DNA of 64,000 nucleotides from Spiroplasma sp. NBRC 100390 (GCF_001886495.1 NZ_CP018022.1:496001-560000); one strand, 5' to 3'; numbered from the stretch's first letter, positions 44,592-55,499 are shown. The notes: a model not told the origin generated them from the letters alone. A program made the numbers and translations.

Positions 44592-44619
44592 AAAACCCAG
44601 TAAAATCAGGGTTTTTAAG
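44592..44619. terminator. Repeated terminator-like hairpin, copy 1
   Basis: AAAACCC, a 10-base loop AGTAAAATCA, and GGGTTTT, with T residues beyond. The same 24 bases recur exactly at 44812-44835. Confidence 0.75.
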
Positions 44620-44811
44620 TTTTACATAAATTATAATTATTGGATTATCCCTTTAGATAATTTCACAATAATCATACGACTAAAAGCAGATAAATTCAAT
44701 ATTAAAGTTAGTTTTTGTGTTATTCTGGTTCTTTTTGATCGTTTGTTCAAATTAATTATTTTAGATGTTGGCCGAAATAGAAGCATTATTAGGTATTTTA
44801 AATATCATTAA

Positions 44812-44838
44812 AACCCAGTAAAATCAGGGTTTTTTGTG
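44812..44838. terminator. Repeated terminator-like hairpin, copy 2
   Basis: Identical to copy 1 over 24 bases, about 218 bases downstream. Both copies are followed, at different distances, by TTTTTGTGTTATTC, which suggests duplication of a longer unit. Between the copies lies only a doubtful 81-codon frame. Confidence 0.75.
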
Positions 44839-44843
44839 TTATT

Positions 44844-44868
44844 CCAATTATATTCCAATTATATTCCA
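44844..44868. repeat. Short tandem repeat ATTCCAATTAT
   Basis: Two and a half direct copies of an 11-base unit follow the second hairpin. They could bind a protein or be replication slippage. Confidence 0.6.
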
Positions 44869-44916
44869 TTTTTGTTCCAAATATGGAAAAAAATATAAAA
44901 AGTTAATTGAATATTG

Positions 44917-44944
44917 TTGAATTTTATTTTTTGAACTATATAAT
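44917..44944 (+). promoter_or_regulatory. Promoter of the structured RNA
   Basis: TTGAAT (44917-44922) and TATAAT (44939-44944) with a 16-base spacer. The transcript would start near 44951. Confidence 0.7.
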
Positions 44945-44950
44945 TATAAA

Positions 44951-45096
44951 TGTCTAGAGAAGTATAAGAATTGTACATTTATTAATTATAATAAATAGCA
45001 CAAGTTTAGCCCTATCAATATGACCATACTTTGTATTATATTTATCTTATACTTCATGGATACCCTAAAAAAACAATCTCACCCGGATTGTTTTTT
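44951..45096 (+). ncRNA. Structured RNA of unknown class, about 145 bases
   Basis: A good promoter precedes and a terminator (45067-45096) ends this segment, which holds no reading frame above a few codons. A perfect 10-bp helix, GAAGTATAAG at 44959-44968 with CTTATACTTC at 45046-45055, closes a domain. That domain contains a second helix, ATTTATT/AATAAAT (about 44977-44997), and a possible third arm with ACAAGT/ACTTTGT, giving a three-way junction. It could be a small regulatory RNA or a riboswitch upstream of the purine-controlled lipoprotein gene. No known class matched by eye. Confidence 0.5.
45067..45096 (+). terminator. Terminator of the structured RNA
   Basis: AAAAAACAATC pairs with GATTGTTTTTT around a 7-base GC-rich loop. 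Confidence 0.9.
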
Positions 45097-45126
45097 CATT
45101 TCTATTTTAATTTTTGTTTTTTTAAA

Positions 45127-45155
45127 TTGCATTTTATAAGAAAAAGAGTTATGAT
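45127..45155 (+). promoter_or_regulatory. Promoter of the purine-riboswitch transcript
   Basis: TTGCAT (45127-45132) and TATGAT (45150-45155) with a 17-base spacer place the transcription start near 45162, 17 bases before the aptamer. Confidence 0.7.
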
Positions 45156-45178
45156 GTAGACATGAAAATAAATAATAT

Positions 45179-45315
45179 ACCTGTATATGCTAGAAATATG
45201 GTCTAGTGTTTCTACGTCTTACCATGGGAAAAAGACTCTATAGGTTAATGGTTTTGCTTTTTAAACATTAACCCTTCACATTTTAATTGAAAATAACGGG
45301 CTAATGTTTTTTATT
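45179..45315 (+). promoter_or_regulatory. Guanine-type purine riboswitch with antiterminator and terminator
   Basis: P1 is ACCTGTA/TATAGGT (45179-45185, 45239-45245). P2 is CTAGA/TCTAG with loop AATATGG, J2/3 is TTTCTAC, and P3 is GTCTT/AAGAC with loop bases ACCATGG that can kiss the P2 loop. The base just before the 3' strand of P1 is C, the position that selects guanine or 2'-deoxyguanosine over adenine. The platform is legible: GGTTAATG (45243-45250) overlaps P1 and pairs perfectly with CATTAACC (45266-45273) as antiterminator. CATTAACCC can instead pair with GGGCTAATG (45298-45306), followed by T6AT6, as terminator. Ligand should therefore switch the gene off. Confidence 0.92.
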
Positions 45316-45351
45316 TTTTAGAAATATTAAATTTAAAAAAGGAGCAAAGAA

Positions 45352-46752
45352 ATGAAAAGGCTTTTACAAATTTTTGCAACAATTGTTGTTGTTGGAACAT
45401 CTATTGTTAGTGTTGTTGCTTGTACAAAGAAATATATTTTTGATAGTAGCATTTGAGTCATCACTGATGGTGGAACCACAAGTGATCTTGCTTTTAACCA
45501 AGCAACATGAGAAGGTGCTAGTAAGTATGTTGTTTCAAGAGTAAACCCAACAACACCATTAGCACAATGAAAGAACTCAAAATGACGAGCAAGCTATTTT
45601 GAACCAGTTAGTCAAACTCCGGGAGATTTTAAAAGTGCTTATATTACTTCATCTATTGCTGGTGCAAAGACATTAGTGTTGCCTGGTTTTAATCATGGCA
45701 ATACAATTGGTTGAGCAGCAGGTTTGGTTGATAATATTATTTATATTGATGGAAGTGGTCAAGGTGTTCATATTAACATGGAACCAAGTGGACCATTAGC
45801 AAAAAATATTATTGGCATTACTTATCAAGCAGAAGCGTCAGGGTTTTATGCGAGTTTAGCAACAAGTATTTATTTGAATGCGCATCAAAAAGAATATGAT
45901 AATCAATTAAAAATTGGAAGTTATGGTGGAATGGATAATCCAATTGCCGTTTCAAATTATATGTGAGGGTTTTTAGTTGGTGCTGATGTTTTTAATGCAA
46001 TTATTAATTCGGTGCCAGGCGAAAAAATGAATTATTTAAAAGATGAAATTTTAAAGCAGGTTCAAGTTATTAATAGCAATATTACTAATTTACAACCAGT
46101 TGCTAAAGTTCAAAACGTTTTAAATAAAAATGAATCATGGTTTTCACAATCGTTTCAAGCTGGGGATGGGAAAATTATTAGTGATGAATTATTATCTCGT
46201 GGTGCTAAAATTATTTTTCCTGTTGCTGGTGCACAAGTTCAAGATACTGTTAATCAAATTAGGATTAATAAAATTAATGCAAAGATTGTTGGCGTTGATA
46301 CTGAACAATCAAAAATTTATGGTGAAGATATTGTTGTAACAAGTGCATTAAAACAAATTTCAACCTCAACTTTTGATACTTTAGAAAATATTTATTCATC
46401 AGAATGTGGTTATGATGCAAAAAATAATAATTGAAATGAAAATAATCGTACAAAAAATTGTTGAATTAATACTGACCAAAGTTCTATTGACCATCCATCA
46501 TGAACGGGAATTGAAACAACAAAGTGAGTTAAAACAAACTTAGTTAATTTTTTGCATAATGTAACTGATGATCAAACAAAAAATACTTCGTTTGATAAAA
46601 TGGTAAAAGTATTGCAACAAGCATATAAGGATGGAATTGATAATCATCCTCCCATTGGAATGAATACTTTTTCTAGTACACTTCAAAATACTTATGAAAA
46701 TCAAACAACATTGAAACAATATTTATTAACAGCAATTGAAAATGCTCTATAG
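45352..46752 (+). CDS. BMP/PnrA-like purine nucleoside-binding lipoprotein
   Basis: A 466-residue substrate-binding lipoprotein with a VVAC lipobox (Cys24). The fold marks of the BMP/PnrA family are present: VITDGGTTSDLAFNQATWEGA, ITYQAEASGFYASLATSI, KIGSYGGMDNPIAVSNYMWGFLVGA, GAKIIFPVAGAQVQDTV and IVGVDTEQSKIYG. These proteins feed nucleosides to an ABC importer. The guanine-type riboswitch upstream fits that role and predicts repression when purines are plentiful. AAAGGAG precedes the ATG. The permease and ATPase genes are not adjacent. Confidence 0.93.
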
Positions 46753-46846
46753 TTAAATAAAATAAAGTTAAACTTGACTTTAAATAAATTAGATTTGTTA
46801 TATCAAATTATTTGTAATAAAATTAAAATTCTAATAATCATTTGTT

Positions 46847-46877
46847 AAAAGTATATCAATACTTTTTTTTATTTTTT
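46847..46877 (+). terminator. Terminator of the BMP lipoprotein gene
   Basis: AAAAGTAT pairs with ATACTTTT around a 4-base loop and is followed by T8AT7. Confidence 0.85.
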
Positions 46878-46925
46878 TCAAGGATAATATTAATAAAGTA
46901 AATATTTTTATATTAAGGAGATTAT

Positions 46926-47069
46926 ATGATGAAAAAAATCTTAAATAATTTTTTATATAAAATACAAAATCATTATATTTTGTTAAATAATGATAATAAT
47001 AGTTGAACACTTAACAGTCTTAAAAACAAAAGTTTAATAATGCCTTTGATATATGAATTAAATTATTAA
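46926..47069 (+). CDS. Possible small protein (47 residues)
   Basis: Two adjacent ATGs follow a good TTAAGGAG. The frame of 47 codons reads one TGA as Trp and is Asn/Leu/Lys-rich, with no family recognised. It may be a leader or a relic of a signal-peptide gene. Confidence 0.35.
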
Positions 47070-47111
47070 AATTTTATTAAACATTATTTAGAAAAAGGAA
47101 GTAGACATAAA

Positions 47112-47213
47112 ATGAGTAAATTAAATATAAGAATTTCATTTGAGAGAATATTAAAAATATTAGATGATAATAATAAAAAAGTGAAAGTAGAAAATGTTGT
47201 ATGCAAAAATTAA
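47112..47213 (+). CDS. Possible small protein (33 residues)
   Basis: ATG at 47112 follows AAAGGAAG. The 33-codon product is basic and helix-prone and ends 31 bases before the metallopeptidase start. No family recognised; weak evidence. Confidence 0.28.
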   Translation: MSKLNIRISFERILKILDDNNKKVKVENVVCKN

Positions 47214-47244
47214 TAAGGGTATCTTTGTTGTTTTTAAAAAATAG

Positions 47245-48887
47245 ATGAAATTAAAATCAATTATTTTAAGTTTCACTTTTTGTACAACAATAGTTTCTTC
47301 TAATATCGTTATCATTAATAATGTTTTTGTTCAGCATAATAAAATCAATGTTTTCGTTAAGCAAAATATTAATTGAAGTAATAGTAATATAGATCAGTTT
47401 ATGTATTCTGGGGAAATATTGGGATATTTTATTTACAAATCTTCAGATATTAGTACTAATCCAATTGTTAAAAAATTGGAGCAAAATATTATTAAGAATA
47501 AAAACATAATTTATTCATCAAGTGCGAACACAGACGGTGTTAATATGCAAAACAAGAATGTATTTGAAACAGCATTGATAGCATCAATTGTTAATATTAG
47601 TATTTATGGAATGACTAGTTGATCAGAATTTTTTGCAGAAGCTTATTCAAAGTGAACAACAACACCAAATGAAATGAAAAATAAGAGTTGAGAAATTTTA
47701 AATAATTTTTTTACTATTATCTATCCAGAACTGCATAAAAACTATTTTGGAAAAAGACAAAATACATGACTAAATATTTTAAACTTTATGGATAATTTTC
47801 TTACAACTAATTCGGTAGTAGTTTATCAGACAACTTTAACGATGAAACCAACTGTTGTTGTCGATTTAAAATATGATGGATTATTTGGCTTTCAACAAAT
47901 TATTCCTAATAATATGGCAATTGAAAGTAATAATTATACTTTTAATGCTCTTAAATCAGCTCTAGTAAAGTGACAAAATAGTAGTTATGATAGTATTAAT
48001 CGATTTAGTCATAATCTAATCAATCAATATGTTATTAATTATGATAACAATAATTTAAGTAATGATCTAGCAATAATGATGAATGATTCATATACTAAAG
48101 CATCAGTTAAATCAGTTAATAGATATAATGAATTATTAAATTCTCTTCAGAAAGAATATTATTCATCTTTTCAAACATTAAGTCAATCGTTAAAAGAACA
48201 TACTGATTTAGTTCAAGAAAGTAAGGCAAACAGTAGTACTATTATGTTAAAAGATTCTATTGATGCAATGGCAAAGTATTATGATTGAACAAATAATAAA
48301 ATAATAACTTTTGAGGAGCAAATTTTAAATTTATTTAATTTAACAAATTATGTAACGGATAAAAATTTTAAGTATTATTTAAGAAGTTTTATTTTTACTC
48401 CAGATTATCCAATTCAAGGTCAACCAGAACAGACAATGGCGGTTACTGCAACAGCTGGGCAGGCGATAAGAAATGAAACTTTTCAATATTTTTTGGCAGT
48501 AGAGTTTGCTACTGTGTTATTTACAGGAGTTGCTTTTAATCAAGAGCGAGAAGGGGGGATAATATTAATCAAAATTATAAAATTGGTTGATGAAGTTCGC
48601 CAAACTCCTTTACAACATTAGATCATGAAATGGGACATGTGATTGATGGTTACTATGGAACAGAACGTGATTACCGTACAAATTTAAAAAAATATTTTAA
48701 TAATTATATGAATAAACAAAAATTAAATGATTTTTATAATGGTAAAATTTTTGGATATCATCAAATAGAAGGGTATTTAAAAAATAACTTAAAATTAATT
48801 TTAATAATTGTTTTTACTATTATTACTTTTCCAGCTTTAATCATAAGTATTGTTTTCATATTTAAAAAAATTAAGAAAAAACGTTAA
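47245..48887 (+). pseudogene. Membrane-anchored HEXXH metallopeptidase, interrupted by a frameshift at a G6 tract
   Basis: The first 458 codons (47245-48621) encode a signal-peptide-like start and a long extracellular domain. The frame then shifts at GGGGGG (48553-48558), and the continuation, open from before the tract to 48887, encodes NYKIGWWSSPNSF, then TTLDHEMGHVIDGYYG with the zinc motif HEMGH, and a C-terminal transmembrane helix with a basic end. One more G in the tract would join the two frames into a protein of about 547 residues. As read, the product stops before its catalytic motif. It may be phase-variable, decayed or a sequence error. The ribosome site is poor. Confidence 0.75.
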
Positions 48888-49205
48888 TTGTTAATTATAA
48901 TAGCATAATGACACAATTAAAAAATGCAAAAGGAATTAATAACATGAAAAAAATTAGACTACAACAACAAATTGTAATGTTTGAATTGTATTATTAGTAA
49001 TTTTTGAATTAACAATTTGCGTTGAAGTAATTGTGTTAATTCTAAACTATATTTAAATGATAACTTAATCTTATCATAGGATTAATAAAAAAGCATCCTT
49101 AATTAAGGAGTGTAAAATTTTAACATAAGTAGCATCTTTCTATATCTGTTGTTTTATGTTATAATGTATTTGTTATTAAAAAACTATTTTAGAGGCCTAT
49201 TTTTC

Positions 49206-51434
49206 ATGAAAAAACAAGTATTAACATTAGCAGCCATTACTACGATTATTTTTGTCCCAGCTCAAGTTACGAGTTGTTTTTTTAAATTATCAACATTAGT
49301 TACAACAAGTGAGCGAAATGATAATTTTCAAACTGGTTTTGTTAGTTCTAAACAATTAATTAAAAAAGAAACGCAACCAATTCATACCTTTTTTGGTGAT
49401 CCTTATCATTTGTATTCAATTTATAATGTTAAAAAAAGTACTGTTCAAAATGGGTTATGAAGTCCTGACAATAACTGACAATTTTATGGTGATTATAATA
49501 ACCAGTTAAAATATTTTAATAACCAAACTAAAGTTAAAATTTGACGGGACGAAACTAATTATGCGCAACTAATTGTTGTTAATAAAGATATGCCATTAAA
49601 AAATGTTACTTACAAAATTGTTAATAAAGATAATGCTGATGTTGCTGCAAGTGCTAAGTTCTTAGGGTTTACTTATTCACAAAATCAAACTGCAAAAACA
49701 TCACAATGAATAACAATTCCAACGAATCAACCGCAACGAGCACCTGATTCATTACGTTACGATAGTTTAGCAATTTTACCAATTCAAAGAGTACAACCAC
49801 TTTGATTAACTTTTAAAAGTTTTGAAACAACAACCCCCGGTAATTATGATTTTGATATTGAAATTTATGCCGATGATACTTTGTTAACAACAAATACGGT
49901 AACAGTGGAAGTTGATTCGCGGTTATTAGTTAATGATAATTCTTTTGCTACGGGTGGTTCTTATTCACCATTTTCGGCTTCAGCTGCATATGGTGAAAAA
50001 AAGAATATGTTTATTAATATTGATGCAAAAAATGAAAATAATATTTTTATTAATAAAGATGCTGTTGTTCGTGGCTTAGATTTTTTATCAACAGAACATA
50101 AAAAATATATTGAAAAAGAATTATTAGATTTGCGAGCAGCAGGACAAACTTATGTAACAGGCAATGTTGATCAGTTTTATAGTGCTGATCAAGTTAATTA
50201 TTATCGTGGTGGGGTAAATAATGGGCTAGTTAATTGATTTCAAACTGATGATAATTGTTCACCATTTTCAACATATTGTGATCAAAGCGTTAATAGCACC
50301 TGACAATTTGATTTTACTAATTTTAATAATTATTTTGAATATGCGGAAAGTTTAGGATTTACAAAAATTTGAGCTAATGCTTTTGGGAATAATTTTGATG
50401 ATACCCAAGCCAATCCGTCTGGAACATTTCCACATTATGCTTTAAAAAAAGATGGGTCAAAAAAATTATTTTGAGATAAATTATATTATTATTCAAATCG
50501 TGGTCGCGATGCTCAAATTCAGTTTCTAAAAGCTTTTGCGGAAAATATTAAAGAGCACCATTGAGAAGGAAAAGTTTATATTATTTTTGATGAATTATCA
50601 ACTAATGGGTTTAAATATTATTATGATTTATTTAAAGTAGTTGACCCTGACCATAGCATTTTTAAATTTCAATATTATGCCGGATGAAAATGAGCAACGG
50701 ATTGAAATAATCCAGCGTGAGTTGGTGCTTTATATGGGAATGTTAAAAATGAATATACCATTGATGAATTAGTCTTAGAAGGATATAAAATTCAATCAAA
50801 TTTATTTGGTGATAATTTACCAATTCCAACTTTGTTACAAAAAACGAAAGAATTAGCTGATTCGCGTCGTAAGAATGGTTTAACAACGGAAATGTATACA
50901 ACACAATACACTTATCCGTCAAGTAATATTTTATTTGATTATGGTGAAAACTTATGGGGACCAATTTTTAGTTATGCATTAGGGTTAGATGGTTATGAAA
51001 AATGAGCATTTAATTATTGATTAACATGAACTGGAAAAGGGGAGAAAGCACTTTATACTAATCCCGATGAATTTGTTTATGGAGCACTAAATCAAGAAGA
51101 AAGTGTATATGGAATGCCTGTTGGGCAAAATTTTATGATTTATCCAGCACAATCAGATAGTTATCAATTTGTGTCTTCAGTACGATGAGAGTTAATGAAA
51201 TATGCTGTTCAACAAGTGTGAAAAATGAACCAATTAAAAGAAGACCCAATTATTAGTCAAAAAATTACAGTATTATTAAATAATTTATTTTGACCAAAAA
51301 ATCCAACACAAGGGGCACCAATTTGATTTGATCAGTATTATAAATTTGTGCGTGATTTTTATCCGCCAAAAACAACAAATAATGTTACAACAAGAGAGAT
51401 GATTGAATTTTTACAAGCAATAGGAGATTTATAA
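49206..51434 (+). CDS. Lipoprotein with GH123/DUF4091-like glycoside hydrolase domain
   Basis: A 742-residue surface lipoprotein with a VTSC lipobox (Cys24). Residues up to about 270 look like a beta-sandwich module. The rest resembles the DUF4091/GH123 catalytic domain, with FDFTNFNNYFEYAESLGFTKIW, then KVYIIFDELST carrying an Asp-Glu pair like that of GH123 enzymes, and a late SSVRWELMKYAVQQVW. That family removes N-acetylhexosamines or similar sugars. If active, the protein would trim host glycans at the cell surface. AGAGG and a TATAAT box (49160-49165) lie upstream. The fold call is from memory of the pattern and is moderate. Confidence 0.65.
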
Positions 51435-51436
51435 TA

Positions 51437-54211
51437 ATGTGAAAAAATAAGAAATTTATTGCTAGTTTTGTTCTGTTACAATTATCACTGTTTTTTGTGC
51501 TCTTTTTTGTCATTTTTGCCAGCATTAATACTGTTATGATGCAAAATAACATAACAAAAATTAATGGTTTTCAAATTTTAAAAATAATAAATAATAATTA
51601 TCATTCTGGATATGTTCCAGTCCCTGGTTTTGTTTATGTTATTATTTATGGTAGTTCAAATTCATTTGCTAATTTTAACTTTGGTTATTGATGAACTCTT
51701 AAATTTAGTTTGCTGTTTGCTTTATTTGTTGCTCCAATTTTATTAATAGTTGGTAGTGTGATGATGATAAAATACTTTGCAAGAACTAATCCTAACTTTT
51801 GTCAGTTTCTTGTAAAATGTTGAAACTTTTTTAGTTATAAACATGTCTTTATCTTTTTGGTTACTATTTCGTTAATTCCTAATTTAATTGCCCCATTTTT
51901 TAACAAACAAAATACTAACCAAGGTGATAAAGCAGTGATTCCTTTTGATCTAGCCCAAATTACAAAACCAACTTCTTCTGCGGTTTATTTAGGGGCTAAT
52001 CAACAAAAATGAGCAACGATTCTGAATGCTACAGTTATCCAATATTTATTTCAATTTGATCAAACAGGGACTTTTAATCCATCGGAATTAATATTTCAAT
52101 ATTATAAGGAAAATAAATTAATTAATTTATCAACAATTAAAGATGGTGATTTTATTACGGTTATTGTTACTGGTCAGAATGATGCTAAAACAGTAATTAA
52201 TCAATCTCAACCATTACAATATCAAGTTTTTAATAGCACTGTTGATTTAGCATCAATTACCACTTTACCACCAATTAACAAACAAGTTGGAGCTTTGGAC
52301 GCGACAAAAGTAACCCAAGAAGAGATTAAAAATAGCTTAGGATTACCTGTTTTAACATTGTTGCAACAAAAGAATCCAGGGGTTAGCAAAGCTGATTTTG
52401 ATATGACCGTTTATCAAAAAAAGGATGCTAATACTGAAATTAACACTATTAATATGAGTGATAAGCCAACAACTTTATATGTTATCATTACTGCTGATAG
52501 TCATAGTTTAATTTTAAAAGGGAAAACAGGATATTTAACAATTACTTTTCCATCAATTGGAAGCTCAAAAATTGATTTATCCATTATTAAAGTACTCCCT
52601 GACCAAGAAGTTCCAATTATGACAAATAATCCAAAACAGGTTTCGCATGATGAAATTATGCGTAATTTAAAACATATTATTGATCCAATTGTTTTACAGT
52701 TGTATCATAAAATAACAGCAAATGATTATATTTTTGAAATTTATGATAGTTTGGAAGCAACAACGCCAATTACAACGATTAATTTATCACAAGAATTAAT
52801 GATTTATGTTCAAATAAAGAATAAGAATGATAGTCTAGTAGTTATTGGAAAAACAAATTATATTGCTGTTAAGTTATTGCATGCAACGAATGAAAAAACT
52901 AATTTGACAAAATTAGTTATGCTAACACCACTACAAGAAGGAATTAAAGCAAATGATGTTAGTCGGGTTACTCATGATGAAATCATATCTGGTTTAAAAG
53001 ATCACCTTTTACATGATATACAAAAGATTAATTATGATGTTATTAGTAATGATTATAGTTATGAAATATATAATAGTCCTAATAAAAATGATATTGTAAC
53101 AACTATTAATATGATTAAAAGTGGGGTTAAATTATATTTAAAAGTTTTTGCTAGCCAAACAAGTAATCAATTAATGGGAGAAAGTGATTTCTTAGTGGTA
53201 TATTTTCCGGCAGCAATTGGATTGAAAACAACTTTAATAGATATTACAAGTTTAGAACAACCAACAATAGGGATTAGTGCTTCTGATCCGACCGCTGTAA
53301 CATATCAAGAAATCTTTCAAACTATTAGGCCATTAATTTTAGCAACTTTAACAGGATTAAACCCCCAAACAATTCCGAGTGACTATACGTATCAAATTTA
53401 TAATTCACGAAGTGCTTCAGATGTTGTAACAACTGTTGATATGAGTAAATCATATATTACTATTTTTGTTAAGATTACAGCATCGTCAACCTCAGACCAC
53501 TGAGAAGGAATTAGCAATTATTTAAGTGTAAAATTTCCTTTAGCAACACAAGGGAAGAAAACAATTAGTACTATTGCTACAATTCAAGCTCCTAGTCAAG
53601 GGATTATTACAACGATTCCAAGCGGGGTAAAGCATGATGAAATCACACAAGTGTTAGATCCTAGTGTTTTAGTAGCAGTTCAAACAATTAACCCAAGTGT
53701 AACAACAAAAGATTTTACTTATGAAATTTATCGTGACCAAGCAGCAACAGAACCAATCATGTTAATTGATATGACAGTAGAAACAACCATTTTCTTAGTG
53801 ATTAGAGCAACAGATGATAGTGTATTAATTAAAGATCAAAGCCAAATTATTGCTGTTAAATTTCCACCAGCAATTAAGGAACAAACAGATTTAATAAACT
53901 TAACAGCAATTGAAGCATTATCAAAAGGAATTAAAACAATCAACCCAACCGCTGTCACCCATCAAGAAATTTATGATGCTATTAAGGCTAATGTTTTAGC
54001 AGCGGTTAAATTTTTAGACCCAGCGGCAACTGACCAAGATTATACTTTTGAAATGTATAATTCACGAAGTGCTTCAGATGTTGTAACAACTGTTGATATG
54101 AGTAAAAGTTGAATTACATTATATTTTAAAGTTACAGCGGTTAAAAATAGTACAGAGTTAAAAGGGGTTACTAATTACTTACCAGTTAAATTCCCCTTAG
54201 CAATAACCTAA
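51437..54211 (+). CDS. Multi-pass membrane protein with six to seven spiralin-like repeats
   Basis: A 924-residue protein. About 160 residues form an N-terminal region with three or four hydrophobic segments, and the rest is extracellular. From about residue 285 there are six tandem units of about 105-110 residues, each opening with a VTHDEI/VTxQEI helix and containing DYxxEIY and TTxxM strands and a (V/I)KFP end; a diverged unit precedes them. Repeats of this build occur in spiralin and adhesion-related proteins of Spiroplasma, which supports a surface-binding role. Units 4 and 6 share about 50 identical bases (53399-53449 and 54056-54106). It begins 2 bases after the GH123-like gene. Confidence 0.75.
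53399..54107 (+). repeat. Exact 50-base repeat pair within the repeat protein
   Basis: The stretch encoding YNSRSASDVVTTVDMSKS is identical at the nucleotide level in units 4 (53399-53449) and 6 (54056-54106), whereas the rest of the units is diverged. This points to recent gene conversion or recombination. Confidence 0.8.
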
Positions 54212-54222
54212 AAGGAGAAAAC

Positions 54223-55257
54223 ATGAGACAATATTCAAATTTAAATTTATTAAAACTTGTCGCTATTATATTTGTAATTGGTCAACATACAATTTCATCA
54301 TTTTGATATAAAAATACTGTTTTTACGGCAGCAATTTATCCAATTTTATTTAACAATAATACATTATTTGCCTTATTAACTGGTTATTTCTTAATTAACG
54401 GAAATACTTTACGAAGCAAGTATTTGCAAATTTTACTTTATGGTTTACCATTATTATTAATCCATGGTTTAGGAGGAATGAATTATTCCTTACCCCCAAG
54501 TTTGGCTTTTCAAAATTTTATTCAGACAACATTTGATGATAGTTGATATTATTATTCAATTATTATTGTTTATGTGTTTGCCCCTTTTATTGCTCATTTT
54601 TACCAAACAAATAAGAATGGTAAGTATTGAGTAACAACATTATTTATTGTTTTTACAACAATTATTGTTTTAACTAACGTTTTAACTAAAATCAATAATA
54701 GTTTTAACTTAAGTTTTATGCCAAAAATGAGTTATGCTGGTTATTTTACCGATATGAGTTTTGTTAAATTATTTATTTGATTTCAAATTGGGGCGATGTT
54801 AAAAATTTATAATTTAACAGATTACACTAATTATAAATGGTGAAAATTAAGTGTTTACTTATTATTAATCCCAATTTGTTATGTTTTATCACATTATAGT
54901 TTTACAACAGGTAAAAGTGATTTTGAAAAAATCTGTGCAGCATTTAGTCTTGTTTGAACAACGTTATTTTCAATTGCATTATTTGGTTTGTTTGCTGCTG
55001 TACCATTTAAATGTCATTTTATTGATGTTGTCGCAGAAACAACATTAGTAACTTATTTATTACATAAATTACAAATTTATTGATTAGCACAGTATTGAAC
55101 AGGATCATTTGCGATTCGAAATATTGTTGGATTAATTTTAATTCCAGTTGGCTTTATTTTTTGAAGTGGAATTGGATATTTATATAATCAAACAGTTGGA
55201 AAACAAATTAGCAAATTAGTTCGCGGATGAGATAATAAGTTTTTGAATAAAGTTTAG
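54223..55257 (+). CDS. Acyltransferase family 3 membrane protein
   Basis: A 344-residue polytopic membrane protein with about ten hydrophobic segments, hidden from standard-code reading by many TGA codons. The start, NLLKLVAIIFVIGQHT, carries the RxxD...H-like pattern of acyltransferase-3 proteins, with His in the first helix. FFALLTGYFLING-type text (as LFALLTGYFLING) and ETTLVTYLLHKLQIYW match further helices of the family. These enzymes O-acylate surface sugars. AAAGGAG precedes the ATG. It follows the repeat protein by 11 bases, so a shared transcript is likely. Confidence 0.82.
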
Positions 55258-55260
55258 TTA

Positions 55261-55287
55261 AAGGAAAAAGGGAAATGCTTTTTTCTT
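55261..55287 (+). terminator. Terminator after the acyltransferase gene
   Basis: AAGGAAAAAG pairs with CTTTTTTCTT (one G-T pair) around a 7-base loop, right after the stop. Confidence 0.7.
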
Positions 55288-55355
55288 AAAAAATTTATCA
55301 TTAGATTGGAAACTTAATAATTTAACATTAAATTACTGAAGAAAATAATTATATT

Positions 55356-55385
55356 AACAAGTTATTAAAATAACTTGTTTTTTTG
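55356..55385 (+). terminator. Second terminator-like hairpin
   Basis: AACAAGTTATT pairs with AATAACTTGTT and is followed by TTTTT. It backs up the hairpin at 55261. Confidence 0.88.
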
Positions 55386-55499
55386 TTTTATATTTTTTCT
55401 CATTATTAAAATTATTTTTTCATAAAATCACCTAAGATGATTATACGAAACATGAGTGATAATTCCGCTTGCATAAATTTAATATTAATTTACAAAAAA

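Noticed and set aside
44566-44811. 81-codon plus-strand frame between the two repeated hairpins
   Set aside because: It overlaps the direct repeat and first hairpin, has no convincing ribosome site, and its composition follows the AT-rich background.
48888-49140. Short frames in the gap before the GH123-like gene
   Set aside because: The longest with a plausible start has 17 codons and no conserved feature; I see only AT-rich DNA with a CCTTAATTAAGG palindrome near 49095-49106.
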